NCBI GenBank assembly: GCA_000697055.1 | Contig: JNDT01002265.1 | Location: 1 to 64,000, forward strand | Length of the DNA: 64,000 nucleotides | DNA from: Saksenaea vasiformis B4078 | Taxonomy: Eukaryota > Mucoromycota > Mucoromycetes > Mucorales > Saksenaeaceae | Direction: 5' to 3' | In this document: positions 1-12,300 of the stretch, in pieces | Layout: every line of letters starts with the position of its first letter | Numbering within the stretch: position 1 is the first letter of the stretch | Notes under the pieces: generated by a model | The model's input: the letters and a program-made list of their open reading frames with translations, nothing else | The model's database searches: none | What the model was told of the DNA's origin: nothing | Position numbers and translations under genes: made by a program

Positions 1-891
1 GTTTGTTAGGCATGATAGCAGCGAACGCCGGGTCAGAAGACGTCGCAACAGACTATAAATTTTTTGGTTTTAATTGCAAATAAAACAGCCTTTAGTCGGC
101 AAATCCGATTATCTGAACATAACATAGAGGAGAGTAAAGGACAATAAATACATGACAAAGTCATTGAATGTGATGCGAGATACAAGTTTGGAGCGTTGAG
201 ATGCAATGCATTATCTATAAATTTAATTCCCTCAGATATTGTTATCATGGAAGTCCGAGGCGAACCCGATGTTAAGCCTGGAAATGAGTCTTGAATTACA
301 AGATAAATTCATGATCTATCGTGGAATACGCTAACATGGAATTTCCATGATAGTTTCTCCTGATCATTTAATTATCATTTACAATATCATTGAATTCCAT
401 GATCGTCATTGAATAATCATGGCGATCATGGAATAATCATGGAAATCGGGCTTTTCCGTGATAACTTTTCCCGTAGTGAAATCCAGAAATAGGGGAGCAG
501 AATGCTATGTCGCGTGGGAAGGGACGATATGTACGTGTGCGATGAGCGTATTTCTTTGAGGTCATTGACAAAAGGTTTATCCTCCTTTCTAGTTCTCTCC
601 CTATTTTTTTTTCTTGAACCCACTCCTATTGACCAGAAGAGAAGGAAGAAGCAGAATTGGCCCCTGGGATACTAACGAGAGATAGAAAGAGTGGTAATTG
701 TTATATGGTTTCGGCGCTTTCTTCTCCCTTGATCTCCCTTTCATCCCTGCTCGTGTTTCCTCACCTATCTCGCTTTTATTTGCTACCTTTACTCCATTTA
801 CTTCTTACTTGCTTTTTTGTGCCAGTTCATTTTGAAGGTATGCCACAGCTCTTTCAAAATACGAGTATGATTCAATCCATGATATCAAAGT
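1..891. other. Non-coding stretch before the first gene, with TCATGG-rich part
   Basis: No convincing gene is seen here. The short open frames lack any recognisable domain or splice-linked continuation. Between about 240 and 470 the words TCATGG and CCATGA recur many times on both strands, including a 15-bp palindrome near 341-355 and two copies of AATAATCATGG close together near 412-442. The last 200 bases are pyrimidine-rich (many CTT and TCC runs), as is common for fungal promoters and 5' leaders, and lead into the gene at 892. Confidence 0.5.
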
Positions 892-3003
892 ATGGCAGAT
901 GCAATTCCGGGGTGGGCCATTGCAATTGTGCTCGTCCTCTTGATTCTCGTGACCCTGGTCCTTACTTACTGCATCCTTCGCAGGCGTTCTCGTCGATCAC
1001 GAGCGGTCGATACTATTGTCGAGAAACGATCCTCTTTCGCTTCCTCCTTTCGAACACTCGTTACGTCCAAGCTGAAGACGACGGACAAGTCAGCTGAGTC
1101 AGCCGTACAGACGTGGGATAGCCAAGAAAAAACGAAATACGATGTTAAAGGAAACCCAGTACTACCTCCACCAGCCGCTTCGACAAAAGCGCAGCAGCGG
1201 ACGACTGAGGAGCAAGTTAGTGTCTCGCTCCCCATGCCTCCTCAGACAACATGTTTTTTCTCGGACAAGATGGAACTTAATTCGGACGAAGCGCAGGCCC
1301 TGTTCGATCAGTATATGACGAAATCTGATGACTTCGTTTCGATCGACTTGGGCGACCGTCCATTTTACTCTTCAGCTGCTGCCAATATCCAGAATAAGGC
1401 AGCAACTATCAAAAGTACGCTACGGCAATCGCTCCGCCGTCAGAAATCTAAAGCATTTACGCCTGCCCATCAATTATTCGACAATCCGCCTCCAAAACTG
1501 AAGGATGAACAAAAGCACTCGTTCCTGAGCCGTCAATCATCTACCGCATCCCGTGTACCACCTGTTCCAAGGAAAGACTCGGTTTCGCCAGTGCCTGTAC
1601 CGTCACCCACACCGACCTACACAGGCGAAGAGAAGAAGGATGTGTCTTTGTATGGCGTAGGAAAGTCATCACAGCTTAGCCGATCCGACAGTTGCAAGGT
1701 CCAGACAGATGATGACAGCATTGCAACAACGATTGTGTCGAAACGAGAAGAAGAAGAAGAGGAAGAGGAAGAAAGAGATGCAGGAGAAAAGGAAGACGAG
1801 AACAAAGATACGGCTAAAGCAGAAGAAACGATGCATGCTGCGAGACGAGTGATCCGGTCTGCATCGCGAAAAGCCAGGTCGCGATCCATGATCGTCAATC
1901 CTGACAATGCGCAACGCATGTTCCGAGCGCAGGAGGAGTTTTTGCCATCGCCGGCCGTGGCAAAGACAGTAGACAATCCGGCGCGGGCGGGTACCGTTGC
2001 AGCGCGCCGTGTTCCCAACGACCTTGAAGCTACGGTCAGCGGCAGTAACACTAGCAGCAAGCCAGGCATTCCCGCCAATTGGCGCACACCACCAGCTACA
2101 GAAGACAACAGTAATAACAACAACAAAGCGGAACGTCGATACCTTGCTATGCCCGGATCGGCCACTGTTGCTGGCAAGACGGCCGCCTCTATCGCAGCCA
2201 ATCTGGCTCAGCGCGACACATTGCGCACCAACACACTTGGCCGTAGTGCTGCACAGCAGCAGCAATCTCTGTCTGTAACAACGACAGGTTCAGTGCGAGG
2301 GGTCAAGTCATTAAGGGCGATGTTTGACCCAGTGGAGGGCAATCAGCCTCCTCTACCTTCCTCATCAGAGCGATCACTTCGTCGGTATGACAACGATACG
2401 CTCAGCCCGGCATCGTCAAAGCTCAGTGTAGCCGATACACCTGCACAGGACGATGATGATGGCGAGGCAGCTGCAGGAACACAGCCACCGGGTCGCTCAG
2501 GAGGCAGCAATGTTGATACCATCCGTCGTATGCTACAGGCAACATGGAACGCAAACAACTTGAGAGAAAGTGGATCGATGACCAGTATCACTTCTTCTGA
2601 GATGAGTGGTCATAGCACATTGCGTATGATGGGCTTTTCCCCTCCTGGCAGCGTCAATCCTCGATTGCAAAATCAACACCTGGTTTCGTTGTCTTTGAAA
2701 GCTCGTCAGCAGGCCCCTCGACGGCCAGCTATGCCGAGCGGGTTTATGAACACGAACGGCGGCGGGTCCGCGGACGAAGATCAATTGCAGGGCCCGACAC
2801 CAACAGCATCGTTTTCTTCTTCCACCGTGCGGACTATGATTCGCGAGGATGATCCAAAACCAAAGACCGAAAATAACGATACACTATCTAAAAGTACCTT
2901 GCGTAAAACATCAGACCAAGTAGATTTCGGAACAATGCGCCAGATACGACGGAATCCTCAGCGAGGAACCCTTCCTTGGGTAGATGAGAAGACGTCAGCT
3001 TAA
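892..3003 (+). CDS. Single-pass membrane protein with long disordered cytoplasmic tail, function unknown
   Basis: An uninterrupted frame of 703 codons. Residues about 8-27 form one strongly hydrophobic segment (AIVLVLLILVTLVLTYCIL) followed at once by a basic stop-transfer stretch (RRRSRRSR), so the protein is probably anchored by its N-terminus with the rest in the cytoplasm. The remaining 660 residues are low in hydrophobic content and rich in Ser, Thr, Pro and charged residues, with a Glu run near residue 285, Asn runs near residue 405 and repeated SxxR or RSxS sites that could be phosphorylated. I do not recognise a domain. The first in-frame ATG precedes the membrane segment closely, which supports this start. 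The composition suggests a regulatory or scaffolding role, but that is inference only. Confidence 0.8.
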   Translation: MADAIPGWAIAIVLVLLILVTLVLTYCILRRRSRRSRAVDTIVEKRSSFASSFRTLVTSKLKTTDKSAESAVQTWDSQEKTKYDVKGNPVLPPPAASTKAQQRTTEEQVSVSLPMPPQTTCFFSDKMELNSDEAQALFDQYMTKSDDFVSIDLGDRPFYSSAAANIQNKAATIKSTLRQSLRRQKSKAFTPAHQLFDNPPPKLKDEQKHSFLSRQSSTASRVPPVPRKDSVSPVPVPSPTPTYTGEEKKDVSLYGVGKSSQLSRSDSCKVQTDDDSIATTIVSKREEEEEEEEERDAGEKEDENKDTAKAEETMHAARRVIRSASRKARSRSMIVNPDNAQRMFRAQEEFLPSPAVAKTVDNPARAGTVAARRVPNDLEATVSGSNTSSKPGIPANWRTPPATEDNSNNNNKAERRYLAMPGSATVAGKTAASIAANLAQRDTLRTNTLGRSAAQQQQSLSVTTTGSVRGVKSLRAMFDPVEGNQPPLPSSSERSLRRYDNDTLSPASSKLSVADTPAQDDDDGEAAAGTQPPGRSGGSNVDTIRRMLQATWNANNLRESGSMTSITSSEMSGHSTLRMMGFSPPGSVNPRLQNQHLVSLSLKARQQAPRRPAMPSGFMNTNGGGSADEDQLQGPTPTASFSSSTVRTMIREDDPKPKTENNDTLSKSTLRKTSDQVDFGTMRQIRRNPQRGTLPWVDEKTSA

Positions 3004-3071
3004 TCGTGGCGGGCGATTGTAGGTTGAACGATGACTGATCGTCATTGTCCGCGCTAGAAAAAGCTTAGCTT

Positions 3072-3077
3072 AATAAA
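3072..3077 (+). terminator. Polyadenylation signal AATAAA after the membrane-protein gene
   Basis: A canonical AATAAA lies about 70 bases beyond the stop codon of the upstream gene, in the 265-bp gap between two convergent genes. Position and sequence fit a cleavage and polyadenylation signal. Confidence 0.45.
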
Positions 3078-3267
3078 AACGTCGGCGTCTCAAGTGCATC
3101 TGGAGCCAAAAAGAGGATCGATCCCGAAGAAATGATGATTTTTTTTTTCACTCGGGAATCTTCATATACATTTTCAATATACGTTTATTTTTATTATGGC
3201 CGCTGCTCTCCAGGAACGCGGCACAAATACAGAGTCATTAGAGTTTGGGAGAGTCTCCCTTTATCAT

Positions 3268-4332
3268 TTACTGAGGTCCGAAGGGGCACTTTGGTCCAGT
3301 GGATGACTTCTCACCAGAAGGTTCCTTCTTGTTCTTGGCCATCTTACGAATCAAGTCATTGGGATCATAGAAGGTCTCGAGCTGTTTTCAAAGTCAGATA
3401 ATGGCCTTGCAGCAAAAAAATTTTGGTTACCTCTTCAATCTCGTACTTGTCATTGATTCTGGCAATGGTGACACCATAGGTACAGATAGTCTCATTGGTT
3501 GCCTTGCCTTCAAGTTTCTCACCTCCGGCTAATTTAACCGACAAGTCACCGACCATCAAACCCCAATGACTAACATAGGAATAGCTTGTTAGGCAACCTC
3601 ATCTTTTTACTAGTCTATATCTATTTTCTTACCGCCACTTGAAGGTGACAACGGGAGGCCCACTGAGGACCTCCAGGACCTCCCATGAGAAAGTACGCAA
3701 GGCACGCTTGAAGGTCTTGTGGGATTCATGGAAGTCGTTTTCCTTGGAGCTATACAACTCGGTTTCTCCGATGAGGGCATTGTAAGTACCGATCTATCAC
3801 CGACACAGGGTTTTCCCTTGAATGTTAATCTTATTTCCGCAAATAAAGTATCTGTACCACATACCTTAAGCATCTCGTCAATTGTCATCTTCTCTCCACC
3901 ATTACAAGAGAAACGGTACTTGGCTGGATCAATGGTACGGCATTGATCACCGCGAAGCTTGTAGGACATTTCCTTCTCCCAGTTCTAGACATGTACGTAG
4001 GAAAAATTTAGTCCTTTCGCCCCATGATGCTCGTCTTTTAGCGTTTTACCTTGACAAGATTGGAGACGAGCCATTCAATAGAACCCTCAGCGTGGGTAAC
4101 AGTTTTCTCTGTAGCCCCTCTTTGTTAACCTCTATCCGTTCCTATCGCCTCATCGCCTCTTATTACCTCGGTCGTATGCCTCGTTGACCTTCTTGTAGTC
4201 GGGAATACGGTTGTAAAGCCTTGGGTAAAAAGCTTAATCACATGCCTGTCGAGCCAGGTCCACATACCATTGATGGTCCTTATCGTTAAGGACAGCATTG
4301 GGGTCAGTCATAAAATCGGGGAGGTTAGACAT
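3268..4332 (-). CDS. SnoaL-like 'pathogen-related' protein
   Basis: A minus-strand gene with six or more short introns. Exons join in phase to give a protein starting MSNLPDFMTDPNAVLNDKD. It continues through HQWLYNRIPDYKKVNEAYDR, a segment with EGSIEWLVSNLVKNWE, then SFKTF-like (ESHKTFKRALRTFSWEVLEV), SGPPVVTFKWRHWG, and ends near PFGPQ at 3268. This order (TDPNAVL, R.PDY..V, LV.NWE, SHKTFKR, GPPVV.FKWRHWG, V..ETF.DP) is that of the small 'pathogen-related protein' family of plants and fungi. That family adopts a SnoaL/NTF2-like cup fold of about 230-250 residues. The biochemical role is not firmly known; a ligand-binding or small-molecule role is inferred from the fold. It is convergent with the membrane-protein gene to its left. 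Confidence 0.85.
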
Positions 4333-4412
4333 AATGCAACAAGTAGTAGGGGAGAGAAAGAGAAGGGTTTTTTTAGTAGCGTTCCGCTAGAAAGATGTTG
4401 AGAAACGTCAGC

Positions 4413-4420
4413 TTTATATA
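4413..4420 (-). promoter_or_regulatory. TATA box of the SnoaL-like gene
   Basis: On the minus strand this reads TATATAAA, about 80 bases upstream of the ATG at 4332. A consensus TATA box at this distance suggests a strongly or inducibly transcribed gene with a short leader. Confidence 0.5.
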
Positions 4421-5011
4421 GCCCAGGTTGGGTCCAATGTTTGTCGGAGGCCTTATCAGGCCACTTTGTCTTAGCTAGACCACATCAATGTCATTTGTGC
4501 AACCTCCGACCCTCGAACCCAGAAACCACTCTTCTCGGGAAACGGAGTACAAATGAGCTAAAAAGAACGCAACACACTGGTCACTTCCCAGTACAATAAA
4601 AGGCACAACTTGCGATTTCGATCTTTATTTTCCCAAGGATGGTTAGTGTTATTAGAACGATGAATCGTGACACTATTGCTAGGTTACATGCGTGGATCAT
4701 TTGACGAGAAAGCTTTCGGGACTAAATTTTTTCTGCAGCTTTTCAAAATTGTGGCACAGTGACATCCTTTTCCTCGGTGCTTCATTTTCGTGACACACAG
4801 CGCATGGAAAATCACCATTAACAATCTCAGTCAGACCTTACTTGCAGCCTTGTGTTTGCTTTGTGTCCCGATATCAGCAGACACCATTTTTTTCTTTTTC
4901 CTTTAATACGGAGAGTGATTGAATTTTTATTCTACTGTCGAGTGGAGTGCATGTGTGCTTTTTTTTGTCATTTTAAGTGTATACATTAGTTGAACAGTGA
5001 TTGTTTTATGA
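4421..5011. other. Intergenic stretch between the SnoaL-like and cyclin genes
   Basis: Nothing coding is seen. It holds the upstream region of the leftward SnoaL-like gene and the 3' side of the leftward cyclin gene, so all transcription here appears to run on the minus strand. Confidence 0.4.
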
Positions 5012-6286
5012 TTATATAGAGAGGTACCCGTTGGATGAGGTCTGATGATGTAATTGCGATCGATGTGGTGAATGAGATGAAGGTTTCTTGATGTAATGGT
5101 CCATGTAATATTCGAGCATGTCAGCAGCTAATTCTGCCAGGTAACGATAACATGCTCAGAGAAACGTTTAAGTCGTACAGGCCAATATCGTGTACCTACC
5201 ATGAGCTTGTCCGATATCCACATTGGCAATTTCCCACCAATTCTCTGGCAGTTCCTCTGTTGACAGATGGGTGGCTAATAACAATGCTGCTGTGGCGATA
5301 ACTTTCGGGCGGAACAGAACACAAAGAGGCGCACCCAGACTAAAAGGAAAAAAAAACCGAAGATCAATAAGCATCTTGACTAGGATATCTCCGACACCCT
5401 TTTACCTTTGGAAGAGTAGCATCCATGCTTTCCTCACTAACGTTGCCGATACTAAACTAGGTCAGTTTTATTTTATAGATGAATCTCACCATTAAGTTGT
5501 GATTGCAGTTCGAGCAGATGGGTATGAGGATGGTCGATCGCGAGGTCAAAGCAAAGCGTCTCCAATAGAATAACTTCATAATGCAACATGGTGTCTTTCC
5601 ATTTCATGAAGTCCTTTTTTCGCCAATCAATCCCATTCACGTAAAAAGTTACTTTCGTTTCGTTTTATTGCTTATACACCCCGCCCTCTTCTTCTTTCTG
5701 ATATCTTACCTTGGAATCCTCCTCTAGCCTCAATAAATCGTTCTTTTGCGCTTTTTGCGCGCATGCATTCACAAAGTCTTTAATCCGCCGCGGTGTTTCT
5801 TCTACCTTACTGGCAACGTAAAGACTGGTGGCCGCAATATCCTAATAACAATAATAATAAAACCATTGACATCTTTAGAAAAGAGCAAGACACTTGTTCT
5901 ACCACCAACCCTAATTTACCTTCCACTTACATAAACATGGAATCGTTTTACAGATTGTCTCATAAAGAACCGATGAAAGAGCGTTGTTGCCGTGACTAGT
6001 ACGAGCTGTGGTCTAACGAGGCGAATGTCAGGTTTACCCAAAGTCGCTTTTTACTGGACATATTACAAAGTAAGCCTTGTTCCCACCGCTAATAGATAAT
6101 GGCAGCCTTTTGTTCGATCCATTTGTTCCTGTTCGTAAGATATGCCGTCCGCTATGCTGGGCGTGTCGAAAAGTTCATCTTTAGAAAAGTACCACTACAA
6201 CGTGTCATAAGTTATAAAAGAAAAACTGGCAAAAGGCTTTTGTTTTCGATGATCAATGGAAACTGGTACGATACCTGATCGAACAT
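5012..6286 (-). CDS. Cyclin T/K-type cyclin (regulatory subunit of a transcriptional CDK)
   Basis: Exons joined by eye give a cyclin of roughly 240-260 residues. It opens with WYFSKDELFDTPSIADGISY and KGC.YLLAVGTRL, then LPQLVLVTATTLFHRFFM, DIAATSLYVASKVEETPRRI and WKDTMLHYEVILLETLCFDL. After IDHPHTHLLELQSQLN it has AWMLLFQ, RPKVIATAALLLATHL and a final ELAADMLEYYMDHYIKK. WYF..EL..TPS..DGI followed by the cyclin-box motifs KVEETPR and E..LLETLCFDL.I.HPH is the pattern of cyclin T, cyclin K and yeast Pch1/Bur2. These activate Cdk9/Bur1-type kinases that phosphorylate the RNA polymerase II tail in the nucleus. The first exon is tiny (MFDQ, ending at 6275, then W at 6194); an in-frame start further upstream (6445) is possible. 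Partner kinase is not in the window. Confidence 0.85.
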
Positions 6287-7993
6287 TACTGCCAAGCGGT
6301 TTCGCGGGTGCTTTGCAGTTGCCACTATTTTGCTGAAAATTTGATAGTCACATCTGTCTCTCTGCAGAAGAGAGGACCCGTGGGAGTGAATTTTTGTCTG
6401 GAGAAACCATTTGTGAAGGCCAAAAAGCAACGGTTTCCTATACAATAATACCCTTAAAATTTTCTTGATCGCTTTATTCTTTACACCAGATGAAGAGTGT
6501 TAAGTCACCATCCATCCAGAGGAAGCTTCGCCATGCTTTACAACTAAACTTTCTTGAAGGCTGCATGTGTAACAAGGAGGACCTTTAATATGATACGCCT
6601 CCAACTATTTCTCATTCGCTTTTGGTAATTTCTTTGATGTGTACTCTATCCATATCAATGATATTTTAGGCCCTTTGCCAGAGAATCTGCTTCTCTGCGC
6701 AAAAACTCATGGCTCCTCAGCGCAAGATTGGTTTGGCATTAACGCAGAACGATATGCAGCTAATGCAAGCGTTTCTTCGAAACCCAGCATTTGCTGTCCG
6801 AGCATGAAAATAATTGAACATGCGCAACCTAAAATCCTGGAGCTCATACATTTCTTAAGGGATCGTCAACTATTTACATCGGCCTTACAGTACTTCTTGT
6901 TGCATATACTCACTATCGCCACGCATCCGTTTCACAAATTTGTGGCAACATTATCTAAAGTCGTGTTATATTGTTACATTTTCGCAGGAAGACTAGACTG
7001 AGAAATTCCCGGAAGGAGTAAGATGACTATCTGAGTTACTCTGCTACAGTACGAGCAGATTGGTCCTATCACATTGTTTCATATACGTACGTCTCAAGAT
7101 ATCTGCTCTATGATCTCATACTTTAATACTTCATGCGATCCTCTCGAACACAGGTAACGTATGGACATTGTATAGTGAAAGAGTGTACCCATCCAATATG
7201 TTCCCTTGATGTGACTAACAGGCAAGGCAAGGTAACGAACCGAGAAAAGTACGCGGATAAACATCAGTTAAATATAATATAAAGCTCAGTTTCCTTATAG
7301 CCTTCCTAAAAAAAAACCACTGTCACTTATAATGCAGGTTAGACCCTGGAAAAGCACGTTTTGAACATAAAATCTCGGTACTTTGCCGACTCCCACCGGA
7401 GCACTGGCCCGACCGTCAAGTCGTCTGTGTATAGTAAAAATCTCACAGACAAAACCTATACTATCTCCTTCTAAAGACTTCTTCGTCCTTACTAACTGAT
7501 TCGAAGGGAAGTGACAATAATCAATTATGATCTTCTATAATGAACAAAGTTTTGGCTGCTTAGTAATCGATGCTCCTTGAATCGATCCCAGTAAAAGTAT
7601 AGGCAATGAAGAAAACGATATCTTTACGAGGTCAAGAATATCGCATGGATGAAAGTGTTAGAAAAGTTTGCAGCTGAATCCTATCACAACGACGAATATG
7701 GTCGGCAACGCACCGGCCCTTTCTGGGAAAAAGGTCAAACACGGAGGATGCATTGCCATGATGGAAATGAAATACCCAGCGGCGATAAGAATGAAAGTGA
7801 ACGAACCCACTTGGCAGCAGTTCTTCGGTGCCAATATCCCATACTTCCCGGATGCTCAATATATCAAGCGCTCTTACCTTTGTACCTACCATCCCACATT
7901 ATTTTCTACGATTATAGATCCACTACCACAGAAGTGGTTACCATGTTTTTGGGGCGTGTTCGGATATCCTTCAAGCATGCTGATAAACTTTGA

Positions 7994-7997
<4 letters not shown>

Positions 7998-8026
<29 letters not shown>
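7998..8026. repeat. (AT)n microsatellite
   Basis: An uninterrupted run of alternating T and A, about 30 bases long, in non-coding DNA. A second run of the same kind lies at about 45493-45516. Confidence 0.9.
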
Positions 8027-8030
<4 letters not shown>

Positions 8031-9137
8031 CGTATCACGAAATACTTTCTGCCGGACGATCTGTTAGACATGAAAATTGTTGATTGAACGGGTTAAGTTA
8101 TAACGGATCGTATTTGAAATTTTCAATCTTCCATACCTTTGAAACTTATAAGGGTTTTAAACCTGATGCGCGATTTATAACTACAAAGTTATAAGGTGCA
8201 GATCGAGCTGCCCACAGAATCAGATGGGTGCTGACTAGAAGTGATCTTACGAAAAAAGTGTGTGATATCGTCACGACAAATGCAGATGTTGATAGTGTTG
8301 CCTCGATGACGATGGACTGCTACAGCAACTACTACTACTATTCTGCACATTCAATAGGTAAGGTTTGACGCGATGCGATAACACTTTCCCAACGGCTATT
8401 AATCCGAAGTAGTCGCCATAGCATTATCTATTGTATCTAGATATGTGACCGGTGCATACTATGGATAGCAAAGTAGTGAGCCTATCATAAGGATTCCTGG
8501 ATCGACACGGACGAAACACAAGCGATATGCATGTTTCGGAAATAATCAATATTTTCAAGTCAAGAGACCCGATAGCACCAGCAGAATACGTGGTTACACA
8601 GATACGGTCACGGAGCTTTGAGGCGGCGTTTAAACATAATCCCAGCGGAAGCATCTCGACGTGCAGGCAAGCGCCACCGGGAGACTTGTCGTATGAAGAG
8701 TAAGAACAGGTGATTCTCATCAGAGATGAGGAAGGTACAAAATCATTAGATGTAGTTAATATTACTATTTAGGATAAAAAATAAGGGGATTTTTATGCAC
8801 TATAGCCCAAATGCAACAGAGTGTGTTGCCGATGCTTGTCGCGTTAATAAATCGATTTTCATGGTAACCCCCCCTGCTGCTCTATTGAACAGCTTTATGT
8901 TACACCCGCTATCTCGATGTAGAGGGCTTGCCAGTCAATCATGTACACCGTCCTGACAACGGAATCAGAAGATCCTTCTGCAGATCAGGTGTCATTATAA
9001 CTTGCGGAAATCATTACAACAGACTGTCTATAGTTATATATTTTGATTTAAGGAAAGGTTAGCTATGCTGAAATGGTTTTGACAAAGCAAGAAGGGGCTG
9101 CGTTCCCCCTGTTTTTTCGCCTTGGCTACAACGGAAT

Positions 9138-9145
9138 TGACGTCA
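9138..9145. promoter_or_regulatory. CRE/ATF-type palindrome TGACGTCA upstream of myosin V
   Basis: A perfect TGACGTCA octamer 193 bases before the myosin ATG. This is the binding palindrome of CREB/ATF-type bZIP factors, which fungi also have. Its use here is inferred from position only. Confidence 0.4.
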
Positions 9146-9337
9146 GCTGCCCGAATTTTTTGATATCCGCTCCAAACTTAATCTTTTTTAACTTTTTGGT
9201 ATTCGTCAATTTCCTGATTCCTTTTGAAGGGTTTTCTCTTTCTTTTAGTTTTTGACGGGACGGCTGTTGCAACATAAGACAAGAAAAGCAACGCCTCTGT
9301 GACGACACCCAACGTAAAACTTTTGTGACAATCAGCA

Positions 9338-12300
9338 ATGGCCCCGTCTGTTTCTCAGGCCGTCGAGGTTTACACCAAAGGCACCAAAGCATGGTTTACT
9401 CATGACGAAGAAGCTTGGGTCTCAGCGACCTGTGTTTCGCGCTCCATCACCGACGACAGAGTCCGTCTCGTATTTGAAGGTGAAGACGATGGAAAGGTAT
9501 CGTGTTACGCTTGATCCAAGTACGTTACTCAACTACTGCTGGCAGGAATATGTATTTGAAGCCTCGCTCGCAGAAATCGAAAAAAATAGCGGATCCACTT
9601 TACCCCCTCTAAGGAATCCACCCAATATGGAACAGACAGATGATTTGACCAACTTAAGCTATTTGAATGAACCTGCAGGTAAACGAAAAGTACCTGCTTC
9701 TTCAGCCTGTTTTATACAGAAATGTTTCTTGTAAAGTCCTCAACACGATCCGAGCCCGTTACATGCAACGTTTAATATACACCTATTCTGGTATTGTTCT
9801 GATCGCTGTGAATCCTTTTGATCGTGTTGCGCTATACGATCCGGATGTGGTTCAGCAATATTCAGGCAGGAGACGTGGCGAGTTGGAGCCTCATTTGTTT
9901 GCTATTGCTGAAGATGCATACAGATGCATGATTCGGGAGCAAAAAAATCAGACTATCGTGGTATCAGGAGAGAGGTAATCACACGCAAACAACAAACTAG
10001 TTTCATCTAAATTTTTTATATGACAAAAGTGGTGCTGGTAAAACAGTGAGCGCAAAATATATTATGCGATACTTTGCCACAGCTGACGATCAAGAGGTGG
10101 TCGGGAAAAAGCGAAAAGAGGACGGTGGCATGACAGAAGTTGAAGAGCAGATCCTGGGTACTTTTTTTTGCTTTTTACGTTCTGGAAGTTGACTTACGAT
10201 GGACTTTATTAGCAACCAATCCAATCATGGAAGCATTTGGTAATGCCAAGACTACACGCAATGACAACAGTTCAAGATTTGGAAAATATATCGAAATCCA
10301 GTTTGATAACAGTGCCAACATTATCGGTGCTAAGATCAAAACATATCTGCTTGAACGATCACGTCTGATTTTTCAACCGGCGACTGAAAGAAATTATCAC
10401 ATTTTCTATCAACTCTGTGCTGGTGCTCCTGCCTCGGAAAAGAAAGAATACGGACTTGGTGAATACAGCGACTTCCATTATTTGAATCAAAGTGGTACAG
10501 GCACCGTGCCAGGTGTAGATGATGCTGCCGAATTTGAGATTACGCAGAAGGCGTTGTCCACTGTTGGTTTATCTGTACAGCTACAATGGAAGATTTTCCG
10601 CCTTTTAGCTGCCTTGCTGCATATTGGTAACATCCAGATTACGGGCCGTGGCGACGCTGTTCTTTCCGAAACAGATGTCTCGTTGACGACAGCTACCCGA
10701 TTGTTGGGCATCAACGCCACAGAGTTTCGGAAATGGATCGTCCGTAAACAAATCGTTACACGTTCTGAAAAGATCGTCACGAACCTTAATCCAACCCAAG
10801 CATCCGTTGTCAAAGACTCCGTGGCAAAATACATCTACGCAAACTTGTTCGAATGGCTGGTTGGCATCACCAACGATAGTCTTTCCTGTCCCGATCAAGA
10901 CAAGATAGCAAACTTTATTGGTGTTCTTGATATCTACGGCTTTGAACACTTCAAAAAGAACTCATTTGAACAATTCTGTATTAATTATGCTAATGAAAAG
11001 CTTCAACAACAAGTAAGTGTACTCCTAGGGTTGCGGTTATTTTCTAATCATGATGCAGTTTAATCAACACGTATTTAAACTGGAACAAGAAGAATATGTG
11101 CGCGAAAAGATAAACTGGACGTTTATTGAATTCAGCGATAATCAAAAGTGTATCGAACTAATTGAAGGCAAACTCGGTGTGCTCTCTCTTTTGGATGAGG
11201 TACATACATGGTTTTTTGGGGCAAATTCCTTCTAACTTTACATTTAGGAATCACGCCTGCCCGCTGGTACCGATCAAGGTTTTTGCCAGAAGCTATACAC
11301 CAACTTTGATAATACAAACTACAAGGATTATTTCAAGAAACCTCGCTTTTCAAACAACGCCTTTACTATCGCGCATTACGCCCATGATGTCCAGTACGAA
11401 GCTGAAAACTTTTTGGATAAAAACAAAGACACAGTACCAGACGAACATCTGTCCCTTTTGCAAGGCGCAGATTTTGACTTCCTGAAGGAAGTTTTGGAGA
11501 AGGCAGCTTCCAATAATCCTGCGCCAGTGGTATGAGTAGCCAAAAGAAGCAAATCATCCACTTATTTGTTGGTCTTCTGTAGCCCGAAAATAACAAGCGT
11601 ATGAGCATGATTGCCAGGAAGCCAACATTGGGTTCCATCTTTAAGGTAATTCTAATCTCTCATTAATGTCCATGATACTCAGCTTATGTATAGCTCTCGT
11701 TGATTAACTTGATGGATACGATTGGAGATACAAACGTCCACTATATTCGTTGTATAAAACCCAATGAAGCTAAAGTAGCCTGGGCGTTTGAACCAAATAT
11801 GGTGCTCTCACAGCTTCGTGCATGTGGTGTTTTGGAAACAATTCAAATTAGTTGTGCAGGTTATCCAACTCGCTGGACGTTCGAAGAGTTTGCAGAACGC
11901 TACTATGCTCTTGTGTCCTCCTCTTACTGGCATGGTGTATCGGATATTGATGTGCGCAATATTTGTTCCTTGATTCTGGATGCATCAATCCATGATGAAG
12001 ATAAGTACCAGGTCGGATCCACAAAGATTTTCTTCCGCTCTGGTCAGGTAGGCCCATCTTCGCCATAATTCAGTAACACTTACAGTTGATTAATAGCTGG
12101 CTTATTTGGAGAAGCTACGCTTGGATAAGTACAACGAGTGTGCTACGCTTGTGCAAAAGAATGTGCGACGATACCTCTGTCATGCACGTTACACACGCAT
12201 GCGTACCCTTGCCCTGCGTGTGCAGTGTGCCGCTCGACGCAAAGCAGCCCGCGCAACATTACAGGCTCTGCGTGAAGAAAGAGCTGCCATCATTATCCAA

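Larger units (their letters stand above)
6446..9337. other. 2.9-kb gene-poor stretch upstream of the myosin gene
   Basis: Several open frames of 60-120 codons exist (for example 6639-7001 and two overlapping plus frames around 7649-7997), but none shows a domain, biased codon use or in-phase splice continuation that I can defend. The stretch contains an (AT)n run near 7998-8026. The last 250 bases before 9338 act as the myosin promoter region. Confidence 0.4.

Noticed and set aside
1617..2265. Two long minus-strand open frames of 194 and 198 codons
   Set aside because: They are antisense to the 703-residue plus-strand gene and their composition (long Ser, Leu and Phe runs) mirrors its Glu- and Gln-rich stretches.
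7649..7997. Two overlapping plus frames of 114 and 109 codons
   Set aside because: No domain, no splice continuation and the two frames compete over the same DNA. Could be a gene relic but I cannot support it.
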